Source: JBCBZH01 sp039815415 (GTDB taxonomy: Bacteria; Bacteroidota; Rhodothermia; Rhodothermales; Rubricoccaceae). From it: a DNA stretch of 21,457 nucleotides. The stretch lies in NCBI GenBank assembly GCA_039815415.1, contig JBCBZH010000039.1, positions 1 through 21,457 on the forward strand. The letters run 5' to 3'. The notes beneath the pieces are model-generated. The model saw only the letters and a list, made by a program, of their open reading frames with translations. It was not told where the DNA came from and made no database searches. Shown here in pieces: positions 1 to 6,985 of the stretch; position 1 is the stretch's first letter, and each line of letters opens with the position of its first letter. The translations under genes were made by a program, and so were the position numbers.

Positions 1-28
1 GGGGGGGGGCCCCCCCCCCCCCCCCCCC
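1..28. repeat. G9C19 homopolymer block at window start
   Basis: The window opens with nine G followed directly by nineteen C, which is self-complementary over nine bases. It lies just downstream of the stop of the first minus-strand gene. No terminator of this form is familiar to me. Pure G/C runs at a contig edge are a usual sequencing or assembly artefact, so I treat it as probably not biological. Confidence 0.6.
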
Positions 29-36
29 GCGTCTCG

Positions 37-492
37 TTACACGGCGATCAGAAAGGTGAGGAGAACACCCAGCAGGGCAACGAGCAGGGCCGCGAGGACC
101 ACGAGCCGAGCGGCCTGTTGCGAGCTGGCGGGCGCCGGAGCGACATCCGGCTGTACATCTTGGGCGATCCGGTCCACAAGCTGTTTGGCTTCGCGGAGGT
201 CCGATCCTGTCGCATCTCGGACCTCCTTGATGGCCTGAATGGTCTGCCCGCTCTGAACGAGCGCCAGGACACGGGTCGCCAGCTCGTTGGGGGCAGGGGC
301 CGCTTCAGGGGCGTCGGCGCCAAAGAGACGCGCGTGCTGCGGAATCGAGACGGACTCGCCGCGCTCAATGGCCTCTACGGCCTCCTTCGCCTCGCGGAGG
401 CCCATTCCTGTGCGCGCTCGCAGGTCCTTGATGGCCTCGATTTTCCGGCCAGACGCGATTAGTTCGAGAGTAGAGTCGGGAAGGTCGGTCAT
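37..492 (-). CDS. Tail-anchored membrane protein with two L7/L12 C-terminal-like modules
   Basis: A 151-residue protein of unknown role. Two similar segments, about residues 6-45 and 71-112, each carry the pattern short helix, G-x-x-I-x-AIK-x-x-R-x-x-TG, then LREAK-x-x-V. This is the signature of the ribosomal protein L7/L12 C-terminal domain, the part that recruits translation GTPases. They are joined by an Ala/Pro-rich linker. A hydrophobic stretch at about 129-150 ends the chain, so it should be anchored with the modules in the cytoplasm. It lacks the L7/L12 N-terminal dimerisation domain and is not a ribosomal L7/L12. I chose the ATG at 492-490 because it overlaps the stop of the upstream BtuF-like gene as ATGA. 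A longer frame reaches 567 but would overlap that gene by about 80 bases. The function of such membrane-bound L7/L12-like proteins is not known to me. Confidence 0.75.
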   Translation of the reverse strand: MTDLPDSTLELIASGRKIEAIKDLRARTGMGLREAKEAVEAIERGESVSIPQHARLFGADAPEAAPAPNELATRVLALVQSGQTIQAIKEVRDATGSDLREAKQLVDRIAQDVQPDVAPAPASSQQAARLVVLAALLVALLGVLLTFLIAV

Positions 493-1289
493 GGGAGATG
501 CGGCGCAAGCGACGCCTTCAGCGTACGAAGGCTCGGCGGCGCATTCCTCATCCGGCTTCCGTACCACGAAAACACCTCTCCATCTACCAGCGTGATCTCC
601 GCCTCAGGTACAGCGGCCTGCACTTCCTCGATGTGGGGCTCTCGGAAAGGAAATGGCTCCGAGGACAGCAGGATCACGTCGGGCTGGCGAGAGCGGAGGT
701 TCGGCAGCGTCACCGTTGGGTAGCGCGTGGTATCAGCATAGACGTTGTCGAATCCAGCATACCCCATCACGTCGGAGATGAAGGTGTCGCCGCCGACGGT
801 CATCCACGGATCGCGCCAGATGAGGTAGGCCGCGCGCTGGCGAGGCGACGGCGACAACTCGGCGAATCCCCCGTCGATGGTCTCCGCCAGCTCGAGGGCG
901 GTCTCCGCGCGCCCGACGAGAGCCCCAACGGTGCGGATCATCGCGCTGGCGTCGGCGACGGTCGAGACATCCGTGACGTAGGTCGGGACGTGCTCGGCCA
1001 GTGCGTCCACCTGCTCGCGGACGTTTTCCTCCTTGTTCGCGATCACGAGATCCGGCTTGAGAGCGGCGACCCGATCCACATTCACCGTCTTGGTACCGCC
1101 AACGATGGTCTTTCGGGCTTTCCAGTCCGCCGGGTGGACGCAGAACCGCGTTAGCCCGACGACCTCGTCGTCTAGGCCGAGATCCGCCAGCAGCTCGGTC
1201 TGAGAGGGAACGAGCGAGACAATCCGGAGCGGCGGCTCGTGGAGCCGGACGGGGCGCTCGAGAGCGTCGTGGACGGTGAGAGACGACAT
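489..1289 (-). CDS. BtuF-like helical-backbone metal/corrinoid-binding protein
   Basis: A 266-residue protein of the periplasmic-binding-protein class III (BtuF/TroA-like) fold. Signs are the opening LRIVSLVPSQTELLADLG, the VVGLTRFCVHP stretch, the GGTKTVNVDRVAALKPDLVIA segment and the second lobe with the typical IWRDPWMTVGGDTFISDVM. Relatives bind cobalamin or metal chelates. There is no signal peptide or lipobox, unlike classical ABC receptors, so this belongs to the leaderless cobalamin-binding-like group, whose role is less clear. A TTG nine bases upstream (1298) is the alternative start; I prefer the ATG at 1289. No Shine-Dalgarno sequence is visible. The gene is divergent from the M6 protease gene with only 50 bases between starts. 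It is translationally coupled to the downstream L7/L12-like gene. No permease or ATPase gene is adjacent. Confidence 0.8.
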   Translation of the reverse strand: MSSLTVHDALERPVRLHEPPLRIVSLVPSQTELLADLGLDDEVVGLTRFCVHPADWKARKTIVGGTKTVNVDRVAALKPDLVIANKEENVREQVDALAEHVPTYVTDVSTVADASAMIRTVGALVGRAETALELAETIDGGFAELSPSPRQRAAYLIWRDPWMTVGGDTFISDVMGYAGFDNVYADTTRYPTVTLPNLRSRQPDVILLSSEPFPFREPHIEEVQAAVPEAEITLVDGEVFSWYGSRMRNAPPSLRTLKASLAPHLP

Positions 1290-1339
1290 CGCAGGCAAGA
1301 TCGTGACACCGAAGAGGTTTCTTCTCCATCTTTGACGCC

Positions 1340-3085
1340 ATGCGAATTGTTGTCGTCCTGCTCCTTGCCGGGGTCGTCGCGCTGGCGGCGCGGAACGATA
1401 GTTCCGTGGATGCGCCCGCGCCGTCTACGCTCGACCGGTCGCGGGACACGGTCCACGCGCTGGTGGTCTTCGTGCGGTTTCCAGACGACGAGGCGCAGAT
1501 GGCCGAGTGGCCGCTTCGGGATGCCAGCGGTCGGCCCCGGTCGCTGCTTCAGCTGCCGCCCTTTGGCGTCAACCTGTTCGAGACCGAGCCCAGTCGCGTC
1601 AACGCCGAGACGTTGACGTTGGGCGACTCCAGCTTGTCGGCATACTTCTACTGGCAATCGCGCAACGGGCCTCGGGGGCCTCACGTCCTCACCGGGGACA
1701 CGTGGCCTCGCGACCGAAAGGGCCGCCCTGTGGTCTACATCACGGCGCATGAGAATGCGCATTACACAGACCCCATCGGCCCCGATGGAACCGTCCAGGA
1801 CACGGGCGTCGGGTACGGCGAGCTGGTGAAGGAGATTCTCGAGACCGTGGTTCGCCAGCCCGGCTTTGACATCGCTGACTACGACCTGAATGCCGATGGT
1901 GTGCTGGACCACATGTTCCTGGTTGTCCGCCGCGACATCGCGTTCTATTCGGCGGGCATCCAGAGGCTGGGCGCGCACCGTCGGGCTGGCGGGCGATTCC
2001 CGACGTTGCGCTTCGCCAGCCCGAGGGAGGGCCGCGAGGTCAAGGTGCAGTCGAACTCGGGAAACATCGTGTGGATTGGAGAGATGCCCCCCCGGCCGAG
2101 CCTGATCCACGAATACGGGCACGACCTGTTCGAGATGGTCCATACCCGGATCATCGAGACCAACGATGTGCCCTTCGATGTGCCTCCGCGCGGGGAGAGG
2201 GGGCACGCCGCATGCCGGTACAGCGCCATGTGTGGCGTGAACGCGTCGTCCGCGAAGAGCAACTACGACCCGGTTCCGTCGCTGGGGTCGCACGAGATGA
2301 TTCGGATGGGATGGGCCGATGTGCGGCAGCTCTCGCCGGACTCCGGGGCCACGTCTACGCACACGATTGGTCCGCTCTACACCACCGGTCAGGTAGTTGA
2401 GGTACCGCTCGCCGAGGGGTCGGGTGCGGAGGTGTTGCGACTGGAGAGTCGCCAGCGCGTCGGCTACTTCAACAACTACCCGGCGACGTTCGTGCCGCTG
2501 CCAGATGGGCGTCCCAACCCGGACTATGGCGTCATCTGGCGAGACCTCGCAGCGACCGGCCTGCTCATCACGCTGTCTCAGGGCGATCCCGATGGTCCGG
2601 CAAGCCGCTACCGCTACGATCTGCTCCTCCCCACGAACTCCGTCCACTTCGGCCCGACCCGGTGCTCTGGGACGCTTCCCGGGTGCCACCCCAAGGAGAT
2701 CGATGCCGAGACGATGTATCGACCGGGCGTGGCGACCCAGATCACACCGTGGACGCGTCCCAACGTGAGCGGGTACACGCACTACCCCGATGGCGTGGCC
2801 CCCAACTGGTTCGCCATCGACCAGATCCGCTACACAGGTGACGCAGACTCCACGATGGCCTTCGAGTTCATCCCTGACATTCGCCGCGCGGACGAGATCG
2901 TGCTCCGGCAAGATTCCTGGATGGGAGAGGAAACGAGCGGGACCACCTTTCGCCAGCTCGTTCGTGTGGAGCCGGGCGCGACGCTGACAATCGAAGCCGG
3001 AACGCGTGTAACGTTTGCAGGCGGGCTGACGGTGGAGCGAGGGGCTCGGTTCGTCTGTGAGCGAGGGGCGACGTGTCGGCGTTGA
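1340..3085 (+). CDS. Secreted M6-like zinc metalloprotease
   Basis: A 581-residue protein. An N-terminal hydrophobic segment (about 3-17) looks like a signal peptide. The catalytic HEYGH motif is at 257-261 (two zinc-binding His and the catalytic Glu), followed by DLFEM. A Cys-flanked YSAM at about 294-297 and GSHEMIRMGW at 316-325 match the region after the active site in M6 (immune-inhibitor-A-like) peptidases. An Asp-rich loop with DYDLNADGVLDH at 180-191 resembles a calcium-binding loop. The last 40 residues carry a PGATLTIEAGTRVTFAGG pattern typical of one or two beta-solenoid turns. No recognisable T9SS sorting domain follows. The usual HExxHxxGxxD spacing is not obvious here, so the third zinc ligand is uncertain. 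Likely role: extracellular proteolysis. It is transcribed alone, divergent from the BtuF-like gene, with no clear ribosome binding site. Confidence 0.78.
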   Translation: MRIVVVLLLAGVVALAARNDSSVDAPAPSTLDRSRDTVHALVVFVRFPDDEAQMAEWPLRDASGRPRSLLQLPPFGVNLFETEPSRVNAETLTLGDSSLSAYFYWQSRNGPRGPHVLTGDTWPRDRKGRPVVYITAHENAHYTDPIGPDGTVQDTGVGYGELVKEILETVVRQPGFDIADYDLNADGVLDHMFLVVRRDIAFYSAGIQRLGAHRRAGGRFPTLRFASPREGREVKVQSNSGNIVWIGEMPPRPSLIHEYGHDLFEMVHTRIIETNDVPFDVPPRGERGHAACRYSAMCGVNASSAKSNYDPVPSLGSHEMIRMGWADVRQLSPDSGATSTHTIGPLYTTGQVVEVPLAEGSGAEVLRLESRQRVGYFNNYPATFVPLPDGRPNPDYGVIWRDLAATGLLITLSQGDPDGPASRYRYDLLLPTNSVHFGPTRCSGTLPGCHPKEIDAETMYRPGVATQITPWTRPNVSGYTHYPDGVAPNWFAIDQIRYTGDADSTMAFEFIPDIRRADEIVLRQDSWMGEETSGTTFRQLVRVEPGATLTIEAGTRVTFAGGLTVERGARFVCERGATCRR

Positions 3086-3224
3086 TCCGCGGGCAGGGGC
3101 GTTCGAGATGAACTCTTCCCAGCGGTCATCATGACTGGGGTGGACAATTGCATGACTGAGCGAGCAGATCGGGGCGATACCGAACACGTTGGCACTCCGT
3201 CTGAGGTTTGGCGTTTGATGATGC

Positions 3225-3938
3225 ATGGCCTTCGGACAACGAAAACTTGAACGCCCCAATCCTGCCGATCTCGATCTGGCGGATGGCACCATCACGCGCA
3301 TCGTGCGCCAGAAGAAGGACCCGGACCGTGCGAGTGTCTTTCTCGACGACGCCTTCGCCTTCGGGCTGGCGGTGGATCTGGTGATCGACGCCGGCCTCCG
3401 CAAAGGGATGCCACTGTCTGCCATGCGGCAGCGCGAGCTGCTTGTTCGGCAAGAGACGTTTGCCGCCAAGGCGGCGGCGCTCCGGTACGTCTCACACCGG
3501 GCGCGGACCACAGACGAGGTCCGGCGGTCGCTCCTCCAGAAGGGCTTTGCCGAGCCCATCGTGGAGGACACCGTCGCGGACCTCGACCGGCTCGGGCTGC
3601 TCGACGATGCGGCCTACGCGCGTCAGTACGCCGCCAGCCGGTTCAACGGACCCGGCTACGGACCTGCCCGAATTCGCCAAGACCTGATCCGCCGTGGCGT
3701 GGGCCGCCGCGACATCGACGACGCCCTTGACGCGCTGGCGGACACCGAGGATCTCGGCGCGGAGGCCCGCGAGCAGGCCGCCAAGAAATGGCGTTCGCTG
3801 GCCTCAGAGGCGGATGGTCGCAAGCGCCAGAAGAAAACGATGGACTACCTCGTGCGCCGCGGCTTCGGGTTTGATGTCGCACGGCAAGCCGTGGAGGGGC
3901 TGGCCGAGGATGAGGATGGCGCCGAGTGGGACGCATGA
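3225..3938 (+). CDS. recX: Regulatory protein RecX
   Basis: A 237-residue RecX-family protein, a modulator that binds RecA filaments and limits recombinase activity. The sequence shows an N-terminal beta-rich extension (about 18-55), then the three-helix RecX repeats: ALRYVSHRARTTDEVRRSLLQKGF, LDRLGLLDDAAYARQYAASR and GPARIRQDLIRRGVG are family signatures. A C-terminal repeat, KKTMDYLVRRGFGFDVARQAVEG, follows. Length is normal for the longer RecX forms. recA is not in the window. Other start codons just upstream (3218, 3221) are out of frame, so ATG 3225 is the choice. The stop overlaps the start of the next gene as ATGA. The 139 bases upstream hold no promoter that I could recognise with confidence. 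Confidence 0.92.
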   Translation: MAFGQRKLERPNPADLDLADGTITRIVRQKKDPDRASVFLDDAFAFGLAVDLVIDAGLRKGMPLSAMRQRELLVRQETFAAKAAALRYVSHRARTTDEVRRSLLQKGFAEPIVEDTVADLDRLGLLDDAAYARQYAASRFNGPGYGPARIRQDLIRRGVGRRDIDDALDALADTEDLGAEAREQAAKKWRSLASEADGRKRQKKTMDYLVRRGFGFDVARQAVEGLAEDEDGAEWDA

Positions 3939-4339
3939 GCGAAGCGTCCTCCGCGCGTGGGCTGCAGGCGCTCACGGCCCTTGTGTTGGTGCTCGGCCTC
4001 GTCGCCAGCGCGACGTACCCCCACATCGCCAGCTCGAGGACGATGATCCCGTTTCCTCCCGATGCGGTGTGGAGTAGCCTGCGTGGCGCGATCTTGCCCT
4101 ACGGGCTGCTCGCGCTGGCGGCGTTCGGTGCGGGAGGGCGGCGCCTCGCTACCTCCGCTGCGCTCATCGGCTCCCTGCTGACCGTTGGGCTTGGGCTGGC
4201 GCTCTACACCGTTGCACTGGGGGCCGACAGCCCGACCGCTCCGCTCCGAGCGCTCCGCATCGTCCCGATTCGCCAGCTCGCCTTTGCCGCCATTACGGCC
4301 TATCTCGTCTACATCGCGCGCCGCGCATCCAGCCAATGA
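3935..4339 (+). CDS. Small four-helix membrane protein, unknown function
   Basis: A 134-residue hydrophobic protein with about four predicted membrane segments: near residues 11-27, 53-70, 75-96 and 112-127. I do not recognise the family. A Pro-rich loop (IPFPPDAVW) lies between the first two helices, and the C-terminus ends with RRASSQ on the presumably cytoplasmic side. The start at ATG 3935 overlaps the recX stop, and its own stop overlaps the phosphorylase start. It is therefore locked into a three-gene coupled run. A GTG at 3926 is possible but would lengthen the overlap. Two perfect copies of the dispersed 10-mer fall inside this short gene (4027 and 4271). Confidence 0.75.
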   Translation: MSEASSARGLQALTALVLVLGLVASATYPHIASSRTMIPFPPDAVWSSLRGAILPYGLLALAAFGAGGRRLATSAALIGSLLTVGLGLALYTVALGADSPTAPLRALRIVPIRQLAFAAITAYLVYIARRASSQ

Positions 4340-5169
4340 TCCACGACTCTGCTTCCGATGCTCAGGCGACGCGTGACGCGGTCGCTGCCGTTCGGGCTCA
4401 CACCGACCTCGTTCCGGAGATGGCCCTGGTGCTGGGGTCCGGTCTCGGTGCCCTCGCCGACGATGTGGAGGATGCGGTTGTGATCTCCACATCCGATGTG
4501 CCGCACTATCCCGCATCCACGGTTGTAGGTCATGCGGGTCGGCTGGTTCTTGGGACCCTCGGTGGGCGCCCGGTTCTGGTGATTCAGGGACGCGTGCACT
4601 TCTACGAAGGCCATTCGCCGCGTGAGGTTGCGTTTCCGGTTCGCCTGGCCCATGCGTTGGGAGCCAAGCGGCTTCTGTTGACCAACGCCGCGGGTGGAAT
4701 CAACCCGGCTTATGGACCCGGAACGCTAATGCTCATCACGGATCACTTGAATCTCACCTTCGCGTCTCCATTGGCTGGACCCGTAGGGGAACACGAGGTC
4801 CGGTTCCCGGATATGTCAAATCCCTATGATGAGTCGTGGAGGGGCACGGCGCGTAACATTGCGTTAACACTGGGAATTTCGTACCGTGAAGGCGTGTACG
4901 TATGGACTTCTGGGCCTTCTTATGAAACGCCCGCTGAGATCCGATACTTCCGCCAGGCCGGAGCCGATGCTGTCGGTATGAGTACAGTGCCAGAGGCCAT
5001 CCAGGCTGCTGCACTGGGCCTTCCGGTCCTGGGCATTTCCACCATCACCAATCCCGCCGCTGGTCTGAACACTGCCGCTCTCGATCACGAGGAAGTCCTT
5101 GAAGTCGGGAGAGCTGTCCGAGATCAGCTCGCCACCTGGGTCCGCGCCATCGTCGAAGCCAGCACCTGA
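4336..5169 (+). CDS. punA: Purine nucleoside phosphorylase (trimeric, PNP family)
   Basis: A 277-residue enzyme that splits purine (deoxy)ribonucleosides with phosphate to base and (deoxy)ribose-1-phosphate, for cytoplasmic purine salvage. Diagnostic motifs are GSGLG at 34-38 (phosphate loop), GRVHFYEGH at 85-93 with the phosphate-contacting His, TNAAGG at 116-121, GPSYETPAEIR at 193-203 with the base-stacking aromatic and base-binding Glu, MSTVPE at 215-220 and TN at 238-239 (purine contact). These mark the trimeric mammalian-like class rather than the hexameric DeoD class. The start overlaps the upstream stop as ATGA. The middle of the gene (about 4640-5010) looks clearly less GC-rich than its neighbours and uses codons such as TTA, AAT and TAT more freely. 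The gene also has no copy of the dispersed motif. This could mean transfer or relaxed codon selection. Confidence 0.95.
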   Translation: MIHDSASDAQATRDAVAAVRAHTDLVPEMALVLGSGLGALADDVEDAVVISTSDVPHYPASTVVGHAGRLVLGTLGGRPVLVIQGRVHFYEGHSPREVAFPVRLAHALGAKRLLLTNAAGGINPAYGPGTLMLITDHLNLTFASPLAGPVGEHEVRFPDMSNPYDESWRGTARNIALTLGISYREGVYVWTSGPSYETPAEIRYFRQAGADAVGMSTVPEAIQAAALGLPVLGISTITNPAAGLNTAALDHEEVLEVGRAVRDQLATWVRAIVEAST

Positions 5170-5213
5170 GCCCGCTTCTTCTTCCGCACGGATCCGGGAC
5201 ATCCCCCGGAGCG

Positions 5214-6869
5214 ATGCGGTACGGACCTTTTTCTTCGTTGCCTCGAGTTGTGGGGCTGGCGCTGGGCATGGTGCTTTGCGCGATTCCCAGCGCGCATGCT
5301 CAGGAGGCACTCGCGTTCGCCAGCGTAGATCGGGAGGCCGTGGCGGTGGGGGGGACGGTCACTTGGACGCTCGAGGCGCTGGCGGTTGCGCCCACAGAGA
5401 ATGAGCACAGGGCATGGGTTCGAGCCATGAGCAAGGTGGCCCCGGATCTGGGTGCGGGCTGGCAGATGATGGGGGCCAGCTCGGTGCGGGTACGCAAGAC
5501 CGGAGACATCATCGAAGTCCGGCGTCAGGTGGTGCTTCGCGCACGCGAGCCGGGGGTTCAGACGCTGCCATCGGTCGATCTCCAACCTGATGTGTCTACG
5601 CCAGCGCTGTCTGTGCACGCGCACGCCGCCAGCTCGTCGGCGATGGAGAGCGTGCGGTCCGTGGTGGCTGTGGAGACGGAGGGACGTGTCGATGGGCGAG
5701 CATTTCGCCGTGCAGGATCTGCGTTTCTGATCGGCGACGACGCGCTGGTGACGGCCTACCATGTGGTGGCCGGGGCGAGGAAGGTGCGGGTGGTCCTGCC
5801 CAATGGCCGCCGAATTGTGGCGGGTAGGGCGTGGGCTCTCGACCCGGTGCGGGATGTCGCCATTCTTCAGATCGATGCCGAGCGTGCGCGGGAGGGAGGA
5901 CTGCGCCCCCTCGCGCTGGCGCCCGAGTACTCGTCTGGGGGCGGCGTGACGTTCTCTGGTGGGTGGCCCAACAACCCGGCGGAGCGCGTGCAGACGATCA
6001 CGGTGGGAAGCCGCCATGCCGACCTCGACCTCGGGGATCGCTGGGTGCGGGTCTCGGCCAATCCGGTTCGTCCGGGCGACAGTGGAGGTCCTCTCCTCGA
6101 TGAGCAGGGACGGGTTCTGGGCGTGATCGTGAGCGGGCGTTCGACGGAGAACGACCCGGATTTGCTGCGTCAGGACGTGTGTCTTGCTGCAGATCCGTTT
6201 CCAGCCATCCGCGCATTCCAGCAGGCGAGCGAGCCCGTAGGCTTGCGGCGTGCGCTGCGTAATGCCGCGGCCGAGGCGCCAAGTGCGCGGGCTCTCGAAG
6301 CGGTCGATGCCGTGCGGTTGGGCCGGGCTCCCGGAGGCCACGTGGCTCGCGTCGCTGAGGCTGCTCGTCTTGATCCTGACGACCCGGTGCTTCAGTTCCT
6401 TGCGGGATCGATTCTCGAGGAGGCCGGAAACGAAGATCAGGCCCGAGGGGCGTATGAAGGGGCGTCACGCGCTGGGTATTTCCCAGCCGTCTACGCGCTG
6501 GCGCATCACCACCTCCGTCATGGCGAGCTGGTGATGGCCGATTCCTTGTTCTCCAGGATTCGGCATTCCAGTCCTTACGCCCAGCTTGGGGCGATGGGGG
6601 CTGCGCGTGCGTTCATGGAACAGGGCCGCCATCTCGATGCGCAGACGGCTCTCGAAGAGGTCCTCGCTCACGACTCACGCTTTGCGCCAGCACTGTACCT
6701 CCTTGGGCTGGTACATCTCGCCAACGACAACGAGCCTCTGGCCCGCGCGCTGATGGTGCGGCTGGCACGGCGGCCTGAGTGGGCGCGAGCGTTGCGGTTG
6801 CCCATCGATTCACCCGTGCTGCGTCCGGTGGCGTTGAAACCCCTCCCGGCTGTCGCCGAGACATGGTAG
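5214..6869 (+). CDS. Secreted trypsin-fold serine protease with BatD-like N-domain and TPR C-domain
   Basis: A 551-residue exported protein. The signal peptide ends near AHA-Q at 27-30. Residues 31-120 form an Ig-like segment (VDREAVAVGGTVTWTLEA) resembling the first domain of BatD. Residues about 145-335 are a trypsin-like protease domain with a complete triad: His183 in VTAYHVVAG, Asp214 in DPVRDVAIL and Ser290 in RPGDSGGP. Residues about 375-525 look like TPR-type helical repeats (for example LQFLAGSILEEAGNEDQARGAY and ALYLLGLVHLAND). No PDZ domain is apparent, unlike DegP. It probably acts in the periplasm or outside the cell; the substrate is unknown. The short upstream gap (44 bases) suggests co-transcription with the phosphorylase or a weak own promoter. 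Confidence 0.8.
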   Translation: MRYGPFSSLPRVVGLALGMVLCAIPSAHAQEALAFASVDREAVAVGGTVTWTLEALAVAPTENEHRAWVRAMSKVAPDLGAGWQMMGASSVRVRKTGDIIEVRRQVVLRAREPGVQTLPSVDLQPDVSTPALSVHAHAASSSAMESVRSVVAVETEGRVDGRAFRRAGSAFLIGDDALVTAYHVVAGARKVRVVLPNGRRIVAGRAWALDPVRDVAILQIDAERAREGGLRPLALAPEYSSGGGVTFSGGWPNNPAERVQTITVGSRHADLDLGDRWVRVSANPVRPGDSGGPLLDEQGRVLGVIVSGRSTENDPDLLRQDVCLAADPFPAIRAFQQASEPVGLRRALRNAAAEAPSARALEAVDAVRLGRAPGGHVARVAEAARLDPDDPVLQFLAGSILEEAGNEDQARGAYEGASRAGYFPAVYALAHHHLRHGELVMADSLFSRIRHSSPYAQLGAMGAARAFMEQGRHLDAQTALEEVLAHDSRFAPALYLLGLVHLANDNEPLARALMVRLARRPEWARALRLPIDSPVLRPVALKPLPAVAETW

Positions 6870-6985
6870 CTCGCGGTCTACGCGACAAGAGGGGAAACGG
6901 ATCATCAGCAGGCTTATCGGGGCCTGGGCAGGTGAATGAGGGATGAACCGGGATCGCGGACTAGGTGCTGAGGTACGTTCGCCTC
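6870..6985. other. Intergenic gap before hisD, no clear signal
   Basis: This gap of 116 bases separates the protease stop from the chosen hisD ATG. I see no convincing terminator, attenuator with a His-codon leader peptide, or T-box. A GTG at 6965 in frame with hisD could extend it by seven residues. Confidence 0.4.

Noticed and set aside
1..28. G9C19 block as a terminator or structural element
   Set aside because: Pure homopolymers at the very edge of the sequence are most simply an assembly or sequencing artefact, and there is no flank to judge them by.
1172..3571. A 799-codon open frame on the minus strand
   Set aside because: It lies antisense to the M6 protease and recX and part of the BtuF-like gene, has low-complexity Arg/Pro-rich content and no family signature. 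Long antisense frames are expected in GC-rich DNA.
5124..6341. A 405-codon minus-strand frame over the protease gene
   Set aside because: It is antisense to a well-supported gene, is His/Arg-rich and matches no family I know.
6870..6985. His attenuator before hisD
   Set aside because: No short frame with clustered His codons and no attenuator hairpin pair could be found.
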